NCBI GenBank assembly: GCA_905220665.1
Contig: CAJNAR010000011.1
Location: forward strand, 186,001 to 250,000
Reading direction: 5' to 3'
DNA length: 64,000 nt
Origin: Albugo candida
Taxonomy: Eukaryota; Oomycota; Peronosporomycetes; Albuginales; Albuginaceae
Of the stretch, positions 22,148 through 33,357 are shown piece after piece. Below the pieces are notes generated by a model that saw only the letters and a program-made list of their open reading frames with translations, was not told where the DNA came from and searched no databases. Made by a program: the position numbers and the translations under genes. Positions within the stretch are counted from its first letter, which is position 1, and every line of letters starts with the position of its first letter.

Positions 22148-24201
22148 TCAAGTCGAAGGAAGCGCTATTTCGTACCTCTCTTTACCGCAAATCTGTACAC
22201 TGATGGCTTCCGTCACTGGCGATTCACGCAGACTTTCAACTCTGATGGAGAAAGTATACGTGACACTCTACGGGAGTTGGATTGTTAGAAGAATTAAAAG
22301 AAGAAGAAGAGTCTGACCGGAACAAGAAGGGGTACAGATATCACGCTGTTGAGGACTTGGTAGAGCCTTTGGTCGTACCCAACGGCGACGGTGATGTCTG
22401 TGACCGACGACGCATTGACGTTCTACAGATAGAGTGAGATGGAGGTAAAGCCTGCAGCCATTCGACCTGAAGACAGAGTTTGATGTGGAAAATAGGTCCC
22501 AGTCCTCGAATCCGTGCATTCAGCAGTATGGAGATCGTATTGGAAGACGCGATGGGTGCTTGGCCGTCCTGGATCGTCTTCACGTACGCTTGTGCAGCTT
22601 TAAGCCTAAGTTTGCAGAGATCTTTTTGGAATTGTCGATGCAAATCTACAGCCTGTTTTCGCTCGCGTTCTGTCTGATCTACGTACAGCTGAGTCTTTTT
22701 GGGTATATTCAGAGGGATATCCTGTTCCTTGGGCGGTCCGATGACATCCGTTTGAGCGTTCATTTTGGCATTCCGCTTGAGGATTTTCATTAGTAATGCT
22801 CCGTTTTTCAATACGATAAATAATGAAGCATCCTCCCGTCCATATTGGCCAAAGCACAGCCCTGTTGGAGAACAGTCTACTTGAAAGGAGAAGAGCTTTA
22901 CTGAGCCGTTATAGACTGCGATGTCTCCAGATTGAAGCGCGACCACGAGGCCTTTTGGGGTCTTTGTTCGCTCCAAGTGAAAAGCCTGCATCGTGACAAT
23001 GTCCGCGTTCATGGACAAGCTCCAGTTCTTTTTGCCTCGAACGTGATACGATAGTAGCTGGCGATTCATACATGCGAGAATGACCGTGCTATCTTGCTGG
23101 AGAAGGCTTAATGCTGGTGCTTCCAGCTCGATCAAGGAACGTAAGAGCTCGCCATTCTTGATCGTATAGACACATCTTCCTCGTGTGATGACAGTGAGGC
23201 GATACTCCACATCCAAAAGTCCAAAAGATGCGATTTCGACCGGAGTCTCGGGGATCTGCACTTGGGTCTGGATCACTTTTCCTTGTGGGTCCAAAATATA
23301 AACATTCCCATTTTCCGTCGCTATCACCAGACAGCTCATCGCATACTTATCCTCCGTGCTCTTCTTCACCGAAGTCATGCAGGTCACGCTCATTCGTTCC
23401 AGCAGAGGCATATTCATCACCCGAGTGGCATACTCTGCCTGACTTGGCCCGTCCTGGATCGCCAAAAGTGCTCGGGAGCGATTTGTGAGTCGATCACCGC
23501 TGTTCCTGGTTGATTGTAAGCTGAGAAGGGAACTTGATGGATGCGGTGATCCTCACCTTTGCTCGAGAAGCTCATGCACGGCTTGAGCAATTTCCATCGA
23601 GCCTTTGGATACCGCCTCCCAAATCTTTGTCTCCAACGCTGAAACAGGAAGAGTTGGGATTTGAAATTTGTAATTTGGATGAGAATTTCGATAGATGAAG
23701 ACACATGAGCCTGTAGCGACGGCGATGGAAGGCACACGAGGGCGAGAAGTATCTGATAGGACTTTTACATCAGCGAGGTTGACAAAAGCCAGTGACATCC
23801 TACCGTGATAAAACGTCGTCATGCAGGAAGGAACACCGGGAATTGCGATATCTTCGTGTTGCATAGAGGCTACCGCGGAGGTTTACGAAGTGATACCAAT
23901 AGACCCGAAATTGGTACCTTTGTAGACTTTGAGCAGTTTAGTTTGATCAGCGATTAGAAGCTTATGATCGCCATCCCCATTCATATCCATAAGCGCCATG
24001 CAGCTAAAAAGCGTAGTGTCAGATTGATAGTGATAAATGAGTCAATTGGATGCGTGCTTGGAGAAGGCTTTGATGTTGGCCACAGCGTTGGCATACGCAG
24101 AGAGCCATGGGTCTACACATTTGATTTGTAAGAAGCTCTTTATAAACAGCGTTGCTGATCATACTATCGGGCTTTTTGTCACTTTGAGTGGAAGCTTCCA
24201 T
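22148..24201 (-). CDS. BBS1: BBSome subunit BBS1
   Basis: An eight-exon model: 24165-24201, 24058-24112, 23918-24003, 23804-23869, 23557-23752, 22467-23505, 22318-22422, 22148-22267; 567 aa, close to the usual length. It matches BBS1 along its whole length: WLSAYANAVANIKAFS near the N-terminus, ALMDMNGDGDHKLLIADQ, RPRVPSIAVATG, CLVIATENGNVYILDP, FGQYGREDASLF, MKILKR, KTQLYVDQTERERKQA, and the C-terminal GAE-type region (VAVGYDQRLYQV, VPLLVP, VTYTFSIRVESL). BBS1 is the propeller subunit that recruits the BBSome to membranes via ARL6 and carries cargo in cilia. Seven introns of 44-54 nt; the one at 24004-24057 appears to be GC-AG. Its presence implies a flagellated stage. Confidence 0.94.
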
Positions 24202-24400
24202 TGATTTTTGCTTGAAAGGTCTGAGCTAAAAATGGATCCTGTCGTCGAGCAAGCGATAGTGCATCGTGTGAAAGAATTTTGGCTGATTTGTGTGTTGATG
24301 CGAGATTTCCAGCTTGAGGATTGTACAGCCAGTCAAAGCGTAAGCAGATAGAAGAACGAGGCAAAAGCAAAAGTTCATATTGAATGGATTTGTTACTGTC

Positions 24401-24984
24401 TCAAACTTCGTCCATTCTAATGGCTTCCTCCAGCGGGACGTCGAATTCCGGATTTCTTCGATTTGTTTTCCCATCCCAAGTCAAATTGATTGGATCGTAA
24501 AAGTCCTCTCCTTTATCGGCATCGATGATCGGATATGGAACCAATTTGTCACTTTCTGGAGACTTTGGTAGGTTCTCACCTTTCTGTACCAAACTATGGA
24601 GTATTTGGGTAATTTCAGTCTCGTTTTTGTCATGCACAAACACTTGCTCTTCCTTTCCCCAATCTTCTCATCAATAAAAATGCTTACGGCGTATGTTTAT
24701 GACCATAATCGATTGTATTGTTTGATTCTCTTACCGTAACGTGCGTACACAAAAGGATCCATTTCTTCCGCTTCTCTGTACACAAAAGGCGTCCGAGGAT
24801 TCAGCATTTTTAACTCTTCATAATTCTTCCGAAACCACACGCTGTATCCATACGATAGAACGCTTGGTACAGAACATTCGCAATACAAAAATTCATACCG
24901 TAATCCGTGACTATGTTGCGAGGTATCGCACGCAACAAAACGCAATTCTTGAATGTGGCGCGATATTTGTGCCCGCCAGCTCAT
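24401..24984 (-). CDS. NDUFA2: mitochondrial complex I subunit NDUFA2 (B8), C-terminally extended
   Basis: Exons 24899-24984, 24735-24841, 24401-24666; introns 57 and 68 nt; 152 aa from MSWRAQISR (an upstream Met at 24999 would add MTQDS). The first ~95 residues are the L51/S25/CI-B8 thioredoxin-like domain of NDUFA2: MSWRAQ, LRFVACDTSQHSHGLR, WFRKNYEELKMLNPRTPF, ARYEDWGKEEQVFV. This accessory subunit sits in the matrix arm of NADH:ubiquinone oxidoreductase. The family normally ends after about 95-105 residues; here about 50 more follow (PYPIIDADKGEDFYDP, NLTWDGKTNRRNPEFDVP, ending IRMDEV), all in frame in the last exon. The extension is acidic and has no recognisable domain. It lies 200 bp upstream of BBS1 on the same strand. 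Confidence 0.92.
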
Positions 24985-25061
24985 GGAATCTTGTGTCAAG
25001 GTTCGCTTTTAGGACCGGTTCGAGTAACCGTGATCTTATATTTACTTACATAATTGATACA

Positions 25062-27011
25062 TCAAGTAATGGCTTGAAAGGTTAAGGAAACTGGCTTAGG
25101 GACCGATCGAAGATATTTGGCCGCATCTTGAAATGAAAGCGTACTGACAAATAAATCACCAATACGGACTAGTAAGTCGCCAATGGCGACACGCTGTAAT
25201 CCCGCACAAGTGCTTTTCCCTGTGCGTTTTGTGATAAGCAAAACGGGTCCTTGCGATGATTGTACCCCACGAACGATGCAACCAAATGGACCGCTTATCC
25301 ATTGCACGACATAATATGCCGATTGGTCAATCTGGTAATGATCTTTCTTGATCGTATTTTCCAAGGAAGAGCGGGATACTGTATCTTGATCCGAATGGGT
25401 CGACTGCTCAAACCTCACGGAAATTTGCCGAGGTGTTTGCAATGGTTTATGGGATTCTTTCCTTCGACTATATTGCGTACTGTACTCGGTTCGACTTGAA
25501 TGACGAGCGCCCCGATTCGGACCGCGATCCATTCCGTCGTTGTTGCCAACTTCTGAACGATACTGACGAAATTGATCGGATTGTGCCATATTCCTTCCAG
25601 GGGATTCGCCCGCTTTGTAATATCGTCCATTCACTTGCTGCGAAGGTATGTATGGATGATGTGATTGAGTCGATCTATGATGAGATGTATCGAATGAAAC
25701 CGCGTTCGACAATTGATGCGAGTAGGTGCGATCATTACTTTGTTCTAAATACCCCGAACGTCGAGGTTGTGGTGGATTGCTATTGTGTTGTCGATCTTTC
25801 ACGACTGAAGTTATTTCTTTGTAACCGAGAATGGATAACGGAGAAGATTTCTGCTTCCGTATATCGCAGATTTTTTGTGAATTATGTTGCATGCCGTGTG
25901 ATACATCAGGCCTTGCTTGTGAATGGTTCTGGAATTGTGAATCATGTTGCATGTTGTGTGACACATCAGACCTTGCTTGTGAATGGGCCTGGAATTGTGA
26001 ATCATCACGATGAACTCCACCATTCCGATCCATTTCCTGACTCGGATTCTCCGTCCAAATACGTCGAAATCGAAGGACTGCAGGCTTGGGGACATTCTGA
26101 ACATACGACATAATCTCAGAAAAGCCGTGAGGTCTTGCAATTTGATCATTCACAAGCACGAGTTCGTCTCCTTCTCTCACAAGCTTGAGTTGTTTCGAAG
26201 AGCCTTTGCCTGTGAAGGAGCGAACGAATGGAACTCCACTTTTCGAAGTGCCCAAAACGAGGCCTAAATTTCCATATTCCCACAAAATGTCGTATTCGCC
26301 TTCTCTAAGAGCTGGAATTTCTACATTGACATTGTGTAGCGGCTTTCTAAACCTCAAAACGATCGGTTTGCTCAACGTTTTGATCTTGTCAATTGTTGCA
26401 CGTGTTCCGTACTCACAAGCTGGAAAGTCATTCACATACACTAATGCGTCCCCCACACTAATTTGGTGAATAAAGGAACGATTCTGATGAACAGAAAGTT
26501 CAATTTCTGTCGTGTTTATCCGTTTAACTACAGGAATTCCAAGCTCGCGGTCAGACGTTAGCACGATCCCCAGCGGTCCATCTTCCCAGTGGTAATTGTA
26601 CTCATTCGGTGCCAAAGAAGGAAGCGCTTGGTCGGATTTACTACCATAAGGTGATAACTGAAAGCATAACGTCACAGGCTTCGATGTGTTTCGTAGTCGA
26701 TTATGCGCTGCTTCCCCTCCGATGGTGTAAATAGGCTCACGATCGATCGCTACGAGTATGTCGCCTGGAACTACTTTTTCAAGTCCCATGGAGAACAATT
26801 CGTCTTTCGATACTAATCGTCGCGTAAGCAATAAGACGGGACCACGATCAGAAATGATGGATGATACATCAAACGCAAACGGTTTTCCCGATCGCCAATC
26901 CACTGTGTACATTTTAGTTTCATCGAGCAAAAGATTATTTGTTTCAGGAATGAAGGAGCGAGAGCCTGTGCTACATTTCGAAGTAGAGTAAGAGTTTTCG
27001 ACACTCATCAT
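25062..27011 (-). CDS. multi-PDZ scaffold protein
   Basis: A 649-aa single-exon protein with three PDZ-like repeats in the N-terminal half (~34-115, 138-225, 236-320) and a fourth at the C-terminus (~562-649). Each runs W..G..G (carboxylate-binding loop region), a central VGDxLV/VREGDELV strand and a closing KPVxLxFQ/RFR strand. The linker (~330-555) is polar, rich in Gln, His, Ser and Arg, and carries a tandem repeat of 20 residues (SQFQxHSQARxDVSHxMQH). There are no membrane segments or catalytic domains, so it is probably a cytosolic adaptor for C-terminal peptides or lipids. Two Met codons begin the frame (MMSVEN). I recognise the domains, not a named orthologue. Confidence 0.88.
   Translation of the reverse strand: MMSVENSYSTSKCSTGSRSFIPETNNLLLDETKMYTVDWRSGKPFAFDVSSIISDRGPVLLLTRRLVSKDELFSMGLEKVVPGDILVAIDREPIYTIGGEAAHNRLRNTSKPVTLCFQLSPYGSKSDQALPSLAPNEYNYHWEDGPLGIVLTSDRELGIPVVKRINTTEIELSVHQNRSFIHQISVGDALVYVNDFPACEYGTRATIDKIKTLSKPIVLRFRKPLHNVNVEIPALREGEYDILWEYGNLGLVLGTSKSGVPFVRSFTGKGSSKQLKLVREGDELVLVNDQIARPHGFSEIMSYVQNVPKPAVLRFRRIWTENPSQEMDRNGGVHRDDSQFQAHSQARSDVSHNMQHDSQFQNHSQARPDVSHGMQHNSQKICDIRKQKSSPLSILGYKEITSVVKDRQHNSNPPQPRRSGYLEQSNDRTYSHQLSNAVSFDTSHHRSTQSHHPYIPSQQVNGRYYKAGESPGRNMAQSDQFRQYRSEVGNNDGMDRGPNRGARHSSRTEYSTQYSRRKESHKPLQTPRQISVRFEQSTHSDQDTVSRSSLENTIKKDHYQIDQSAYYVVQWISGPFGCIVRGVQSSQGPVLLITKRTGKSTCAGLQRVAIGDLLVRIGDLFVSTLSFQDAAKYLRSVPKPVSLTFQAIT
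25877..26005 (-). repeat. 60-bp tandem repeat inside the PDZ gene
   Basis: Just over two units of 60 bp (for example TGTTGCATG at 25885 and again at 25945), encoding 20 residues each in the disordered linker of the PDZ protein. The period is a multiple of three and units differ by several substitutions. Confidence 0.85.
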
Positions 27012-27952
27012 GTTAGCGTCCTACTGTATTCCGTCAAGTACTAATGAAACGAAGTGATAAGCCTTGGAGCCTGCATAAACCGATATTGTCTCGGCATCTT
27101 TACAAACAACCCTTATCAATTGATTTCTTGGCCGACACGGAAAAAGTTCATGCTGCACCGTCTTTTTCGCATTTGCATGTGGTTAGTTGCGATGTGTGTG
27201 TGCGAAGCAAGTAGTCGGCCTTACTAAAGTTGGTCACAACCAACACGTGGTCTAGTGACACATGTAAGATACAACATGACCAGCTTTTCTTACGGATGTC
27301 CGTCTATTGAGCACTTGGCAGAGCGTGGGAGTGCGATATAACTGTAACCAGCCAATCCTTCGTCTGCTATTGATCACGTGACTTTTCAGACAAGATGAGA
27401 AAAGTCAAGGACTGAATGTGTAATAGTATTAGAAAAGCTAAATGTTGCTAATGGCTTCATGTTTGGACACGGAACGGTCTTTTACAATGTGTAACAGCAG
27501 CGATTTTGAGTTCAGCAAATCTCTATGAGAGGCGATATCATATGGGCCAATAAACTCTGAACTTTCTAGACAAATTTCTTCTACTCACCACAACGTGCTA
27601 TTTCAAGCAAAGCCAGACAGAGCATGCATTCCTTTTACTGATTATATTGTGTCGTACATGTCCACACTGTATGTATCGTTAATCTCATGGAACTAAATTC
27701 AATCGAAAGAACCTCCAAACTAAAGTCAGTAGCAGTGTCCTAAAATGGGCTGTTTGCTTCCTTTGATTTTTTCGAACATTTAGCTTCTAACATCACAAAT
27801 TGCGGGAGAGAAGTGCGATCACATACTGCGGTAATTCAAATATTTCGCGCTTATTAAGGCACTGTCGATTACTTTTATCATTCACACACCAACTCAATGC
27901 GTCTTTTTTATCAATATGACCAAAGTTGGCTTCCATTTAGTCTTGTGTGGCG
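27012..27952. other. gene-less stretch
   Basis: About 0.94 kb between the PDZ gene start and the 3' end of the EFCAB10-like gene. No open frame, repeat or RNA gene that I can support; it presumably contains the PDZ gene promoter. Confidence 0.4.
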
Positions 27953-28511
27953 TCAATCGAAAGACTTTTTTAGCTCTTGGGCCCTGCAACGAACGATTAC
28001 ACAATAAGCAAAACAAGATTCAGGAACGTACATGTTACGAATGAAAAGGCTGCGGTTGATGGTTTTAACCGCTTCTGGTATCTTGTACGCCACCTGTATT
28101 CCAAGTGTTTTTGTCGCTGTCAATAAACCACCAAATCAATTTGCAATAAAGTGTGTTTTATCAGACGCGATTGAACCCACCTTCTTGGTGTTGTTCTCTT
28201 GTCACGTATCCAAGTCCATTAACATCAAATGCGGTAAACATAGCGTTCAAGTCTTTTTCCTGGATGAGCTACACAGCAGCTGGTATCCTCGTATAAAGAT
28301 AAGTGTGGAAGCATACCAGTGACTGCGTCAGGCCATTCTGTTGTGCCTTTGACAAATGACTCTTCATAAATTGTCGCGGTTTATCAGGTTGATGATATAA
28401 AACATGTGCCATTAATTCTTCGAGAATAGTATTGATGCGATATTTCTCAGCATATGCTTCTGCCTGTTGTCTTAGGTCTTGATCATAATGATCGCTCTGA
28501 ATCGGAGACAT
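27953..28511 (-). CDS. EFCAB10: EFCAB10-like protein (RIIa-type dimerisation + EF-hand-like)
   Basis: Four exons: 28317-28511, 28181-28268, 28032-28116, 27953-27983; introns 48, 64 and 48 nt; 132 aa. The first exon encodes a RIIa/Dpy-30-like dimerisation-docking helix pair (YRINTILEELMAHVLYHQ, PDKPRQFMKSHL). The second encodes an EF-hand-like unit (LNAMFTAFDVNGLGYVTREQ), the third TKTLGI, and the last ends AQELKKSFD. Order, spacing and size match EFCAB10, a small protein associated with cilia/axonemes in animals. The EF loop (D-x-N-x-L) looks imperfect, so calcium binding is doubtful. The last intron is a multiple of three and open if retained, so the C-terminus could vary. Assignment rests on motif order; function in the flagellum is inferred. 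Confidence 0.83.
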
Positions 28512-28746
28512 TTCTATCTATGCTTGTAGGGCTGTCATGTGGATATTTTAAGCGTATGAAAGTTTATCACCTACAATTTCAAGAAAAACGTACTCTCAAA
28601 GGTCGCTTATAATTTGAAGTAGTGACAATCCGTTCGATTGATATCAACATATTGAAGCTGCCGGCAATAAAGCTGATGTGAATGCAGGATACCTAACCGT
28701 TATGTTTGAAAAGGATTCGTAAACTTCGATTGATTGGCTAAATTAT

Positions 28747-31700
28747 ATGGTGTTGTACTTGACGTTGAAGTTCGATCAGATCAGAAAGGAGATGCAAGAA
28801 TCCATCGCGGCAGCATCTCTCCATTGTTTCTGTAGGGAGATATATCCTGAATTGATAGTTATTACTCAAAGAAATCAAGACGATTCCTTTGATGATTTTG
28901 CTGCCTTACAGGTGATACTGTCAAATAACACTGTTTTCTCCTATCTTTACTTTTTCTATGGCAGGCGACCATCATTCACGAGTTGCATGAAAGTAGCTAT
29001 ACAAAGATACTAGAAAACATGATTGCACTTGAAAATCAATTTGAATGTGTACAAGACCAGAAATTGCATTGGCTTGACAACAAGACTGAATACAGTAAAG
29101 TCGCGGTAGCATGGATAGTATTTCTACTTATGGTGTCAAGAGCGATAAGCCTGAATGATTGTTCAGCTGAAGATACAGATTATATGACTATAATGCGAAA
29201 AGCATGTCGAAGGCTCGCCTCAATGCCGTCATTGACTCTCCCTCAGGAGTGCAACGATACACTTGAAATCAAACGAGCGATGAGAATTTTGTTGTTCCAC
29301 CTAATTAAAACCGAAGCCATTCCACTGGATAAATTGATAGTGACGAGGCTCAATTGTATCACTGCACTATCCTCTTTGGAGCTATGGAATGGTATCAATT
29401 TTCAATGGGATTCCAAAAAAAGAGAAAGGAGCTATCCTATCAGACTTGTTTTGTTATGGAATCAATGCGTGCCATTGCAAGAGAACATTATGATGCAAAC
29501 AGCGATCTTGAATGAAAGCATTGGCAGACAAAATTACACTTTTTCTCTCGTACTGATTCAAGATAGTCCGCAAGTTGCGATTTTGTTATTGGCTCCGATC
29601 ATCAAATTGGCGGATCAGGCTTCAATGAAGCAGGCAATCAGTCGAAGATTTGTTCTAGAGTATTTAGAAATTTTCTTTCAGCATTCTTCAATGGTAACAA
29701 GCGACATTGCCGAGCGTGTATTGATGATGGGATTAAATGACAGAGACAGCAATCTACGCTGCATGGCTTTCAAAATATTGGCAAAGTTTTCAAGCAAACT
29801 TGATAAAGATTCAAGGAGTAGAGCTATCACACTGGCCATTTCAAACATTACTTTGAATGATGGATCAAAAAATGTTTTTCTGTCGGGTTTACGCTTTGTG
29901 AATATGGCTCTCATTCAAAACGCCCAGGACGGTATTGATACAGGATTTGATATAAAGCAGTATGAACGCATAAAAGACGTTCCACTTATTTGCACTGAAC
30001 CAAAACGTTGCTGTTTTAGGAGTCTGGAGATGTTGATCATTACGGCTATCACAAGATCAGATGGACATATGCCCGTGCAATGGAGGCAAGCAATTTACCC
30101 AGTTATTCGTCTTAGCATTGAGATACTGGATATTCTATTCTTCGTAAGAGCCTACCACAACAGCAGCCAAGCCATGTCCAACCTTTTCATTGATGCATAC
30201 GGGGAATTCTTGTCAGCTAAAAGCGATGCCCAACGTCATCAGATATTACTAGATCTTGCCTGTCTTGCTGCATGCAACGGAGGAACTGATGAGGGGCTGT
30301 TACATCTTTTTACCAAAAATCTGGCTGTGAGAGCTTCGTCGACTCTATCTGCGATGCTTGTGGAGATCATTCAGTCAACGCTCCGCCTTATTCATGAAGC
30401 CGCTTGCGCCGAGAAGCTCAAGGATCCAAATCAACTCGATAGTTCAATCTTCCTTTGCACATTACTCATCGACTGCAACCGCTTTGATAGCACAAGAAAT
30501 ATGTTCAAGGATTTACCAGCAATCATATTGAAGGTTGTGATTCTATTTATCATTTACTCTCTCATCGTGTACCTCGCCGTGAAGATCGTTACAAAAGTAT
30601 TCACGAAAGCGTTTGCCGCCGAACTTCCATTTCGAATTATACGACACAGCTTGCACTTCCTTCGACTGCACATCGAAAGTCGAAGATATTGTGACGAATC
30701 TTCATTTAACATAATTGAAAAAAAGCTCGCACCATTAGCAGAAACTCTCTTTCTCAATGTGGATTGTCAGCGGTAAGATCAGTAAAAATCGACGGCAACC
30801 AGCTTGAATGAAGGACTGTAGCGAGTTTGTGAAACTTTGTTATTGTACGCACAAGAAACCACAGGAAGAAATCTATTATGGATTGGCATATGTTCAGGTC
30901 AGTGCTAGCAGCAATCACCGTCTTTGTCAGACAGTGGTCTTATCGACTGCACGATAGGAGGCCGCTGAAAAGAGCATTTCCACTTTCATTGGATTCCTCA
31001 ATCTGCTGGGTATCGTCGCGCATGAGAATTCTCGCTTTATTGCCAAGAAAGTGAGCAATGAACGAGCAAATCTGCGCAAAAATGAAGAAATCGGTGATTA
31101 TATGCTGGATCATAAAAGTCAAACTTGGCGAAAGCGACAAATTCGAAGCGTAAGAAGTTTACTGTCCAACGTTTGCATGTTAACGTTCGTTTATCAGGAG
31201 CATGAAGAATCGGTCAATGAGGGACTTCTATCAGCATACCTGCCTTTGTTGTCTCACGTACTGACCGCAGGTTAGTGGTGGTAAGTCAAGGCGTTTCTCG
31301 CGCTCATCACCATGAAAAATACTAGAAGACAATCTCCGACTGAGTCATTCACAAACTATAAAAATGCAATGTTCAGCGGTGCGAACACTCGGAGAATTCA
31401 TGAGTATGAGTACATTGTCGCATTTGATGTGCTCAAATTTGAAGTTTTCTTCGACAAAGAAATTTCTAACTCTGTAGTGAACGGCAAGTCGCTTCTCCTA
31501 TCTAAGCTCGGGCATGTTTCGACATGTGTGTGGTAGCTAGTTTGGGCCTGCTGATGGATCTGATTCGAAATGAAGCGAATGACGAAATTCTGCGCAAAAC
31601 TGCTATCGATGTATGGGCCTCTCTACAATCGCACATCAAGCCATCACCAAAGAAAGAGAACGCCCTGGATGATTTGTACGCAATGTTCATCAAGTTTGAT

Positions 31701-32319
31701 AAGTCTGAAGGTCAAGACTCGGTTATTCAAACACATCTACTCACAAGATTACTTGCACTTATATGTTGTGGACAATTACGTATGCATTGCTCACCAATTC
31801 CAACTTCCGATTGAATTATGTGCACTATGTGCACTTAAATAGGTGATGACAGGCTACATTGCTTCATTTCACCATTGGTATCCGATAATACGACCTGTTC
31901 TTCGATGTTGGCCAGCTTCTTTCGACAATACTTTCGCAAGAATAGCTCTGCTCAAGTTGTTCATGTGTTATTCGGTACCCGCTCGTTTTTCGGGTACTCT
32001 TCAACAGCTAAATGCTCTGAGCTAGACCTGTATTTTTCGTCTGAAAGCTCAAAACATGATGAGATCAAGCATTTTGAAGCAACAAGAAGGCTTATTCGAA
32101 TTGCGAAAGAGTCAAATGTCAACGTACGTCGTTAGAACGCTATAAATGGCTCATCACGCGAACTAGAGTATCGTTTATGGTTAGCTGAATGCACTCGAGC
32201 TTGGTCTTATCAGCGAGTGCGAATGTGAATCTAGACAAGAGCAAGCCCTTAAGTTGTTGGTTCACTTATCTCCTTTGGCGGTCCGCAAAATTTTACAGCA
32301 AAAGTACCATTACAAGTGA
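28747..32319 (+). CDS. large alpha-helical (ARM/HEAT-like) protein, unknown family
   Basis: A seven-exon model: 28747-28911, 28965-30772, 30822-30897, 30958-31270, 31537-31789 (donor at 31780, so the exon ends 31779), 31843-32123, 32185-32319; 1006 aa. All junctions are GT-AG and keep frame. The product is helical throughout with HEAT/ARM-like blocks (IAERVLMMGLNDRDSNLRC, MAFKILAKFSSKL). One long hydrophobic helix lies near residue 590 (VVILFIIYSLIVYLAV), which could be membrane-spanning. There are no catalytic motifs. The intron at 31271-31536 (266 nt) is five times longer than any other here and could hide an exon. The upstream start may be incomplete. I cannot name the family. Confidence 0.72.
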
Positions 32320-32781
32320 TAACTCAAGTCTTTGGCTATAGCCTAGCGCATTACGAAGTCTCTTGCAAGCGAAACATATGTGAGTATTATAGGAAGCGTC
32401 CATGATCAGAATCATATCGTTATTACAAGGATGGACGGAGAATTAAACGAGCTACTGCGACGCATACTGACAACGTCACTTTCAAAATGCAAAGGTTAGT
32501 CGCCAGACGAGTGCACGCTAAATTCATAAAACTCTGTGAGCAGAGAGCGAATTGCGAAGCGATGTCACGCAATTTTTGAACTCTAAAAAGCAAGTTCGAT
32601 AATGTCAATGTCAGAACGGGCTGTTGCTGAAGGGCAATAGCTCCGCAGAGGACGCGTGAGCAAAGAACGTGGACACGTGATTATCTTTCAATAATATTTT
32701 CAACATTACCAAATAGATCTGCTTTCCTCAGCACGACGTATGATATCGCAGTTCAACTATATCGCGCTCGAGACGAACAAT
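32320..32781. other. intergenic between convergent genes
   Basis: About 460 bp between the stop codons of the helical-repeat protein and the REEP gene. Only short chance frames; nothing else seen. Confidence 0.4.
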
Positions 32782-33357
32782 TTACTGCGTCGCATCCTCC
32801 ACAATCTTTCCAGCAGCTTTGGTGATATCTCTACCAAAGTCTCCCACGGTTCCCTTGACGTCTGAAATGAGCGCTCCACCACCGCTTATGGCATCTTTGA
32901 CTGTTCGTTCGATCTTGGAATCTTTGCATGCCAACAATGGAGATAGAAAGTGATTGTACAGGAACGATGCGCCTTGGGTCGACGGCATGAACAGCCACAG
33001 CAAGAATCCAAGCTTAAAGGCATAGTAAAACGGAATCCAAATTAGTAAAAATTCTCCAAAAACTTCCAAAACTGCGAAGCATGCGTAGATGACCCAATAC
33101 GTCAACCACTGAACATCATCTCCTTTCGAAGGGCTTTCAACCGCTCGAAATGAGCAGTACGTGGGGTACACGAATCCGATCAAATTACAGATGAAACCTG
33201 CCCCAAATCCAATCAGCAAGAAAAGAGCGGCTATTGCGGACGAACCGCCCACCAGGTACATTTTGTCAACTCCTGTTGCATGTTGTGCTGCTTGCAAGGC
33301 TTTGATCTTGTCAAGATCCTTTGACCATTTGTCGAGGTACACATGCACTTTGTCCAT
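32782..33357 (-). CDS. REEP5/Yop1-like ER-shaping protein (TB2/DP1/HVA22 family)
   Basis: A 191-aa single-exon protein with the TB2/DP1/HVA22 domain. The sequence shows hydrophobic hairpins (SSAIAALFLLIGFGAG and ICNLIGFVYPTYCSF), the conserved WLTYWVIYACFAVLEVF, an amphipathic stretch through FYYAFKLGFLLWLFMP, and a conserved STQGASFLYNHFLSP. The C-terminal 45 residues are polar and probably amphipathic helix (ERTVKDAISG ... TKAAGKIVED). These proteins insert hairpins to curve tubular ER membrane. Length fits REEP5/6 and Yop1p. Start MDKVHVYLDKW is the first Met in the frame. It is convergent with the upstream helical-repeat gene. Confidence 0.93.
   Translation of the reverse strand: MDKVHVYLDKWSKDLDKIKALQAAQHATGVDKMYLVGGSSAIAALFLLIGFGAGFICNLIGFVYPTYCSFRAVESPSKGDDVQWLTYWVIYACFAVLEVFGEFLLIWIPFYYAFKLGFLLWLFMPSTQGASFLYNHFLSPLLACKDSKIERTVKDAISGGGALISDVKGTVGDFGRDITKAAGKIVEDATQ

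Noticed and set aside
22088..22288. Plus-strand frame continuing after the RAV1/DMXL gene
   Set aside because: The opposite strand encodes the conserved last exon of BBS1 here, and the RAV1 C2 domain ends at 22057.
24226..24474. Minus-strand frame with a hydrophobic MNFCFCLVLLSAYALTG stretch, looking like a secreted protein
   Set aside because: It overlaps the last NDUFA2 exon in another phase and the BBS1 upstream region; no room for an independent promoter and no conserved continuation.
28032..28322. Plus-strand 96-aa frame with a signal-peptide-like start
   Set aside because: It is antisense to three exons and two introns of the EFCAB10-like gene, whose spliced sequence is conserved; the frame is a shadow.
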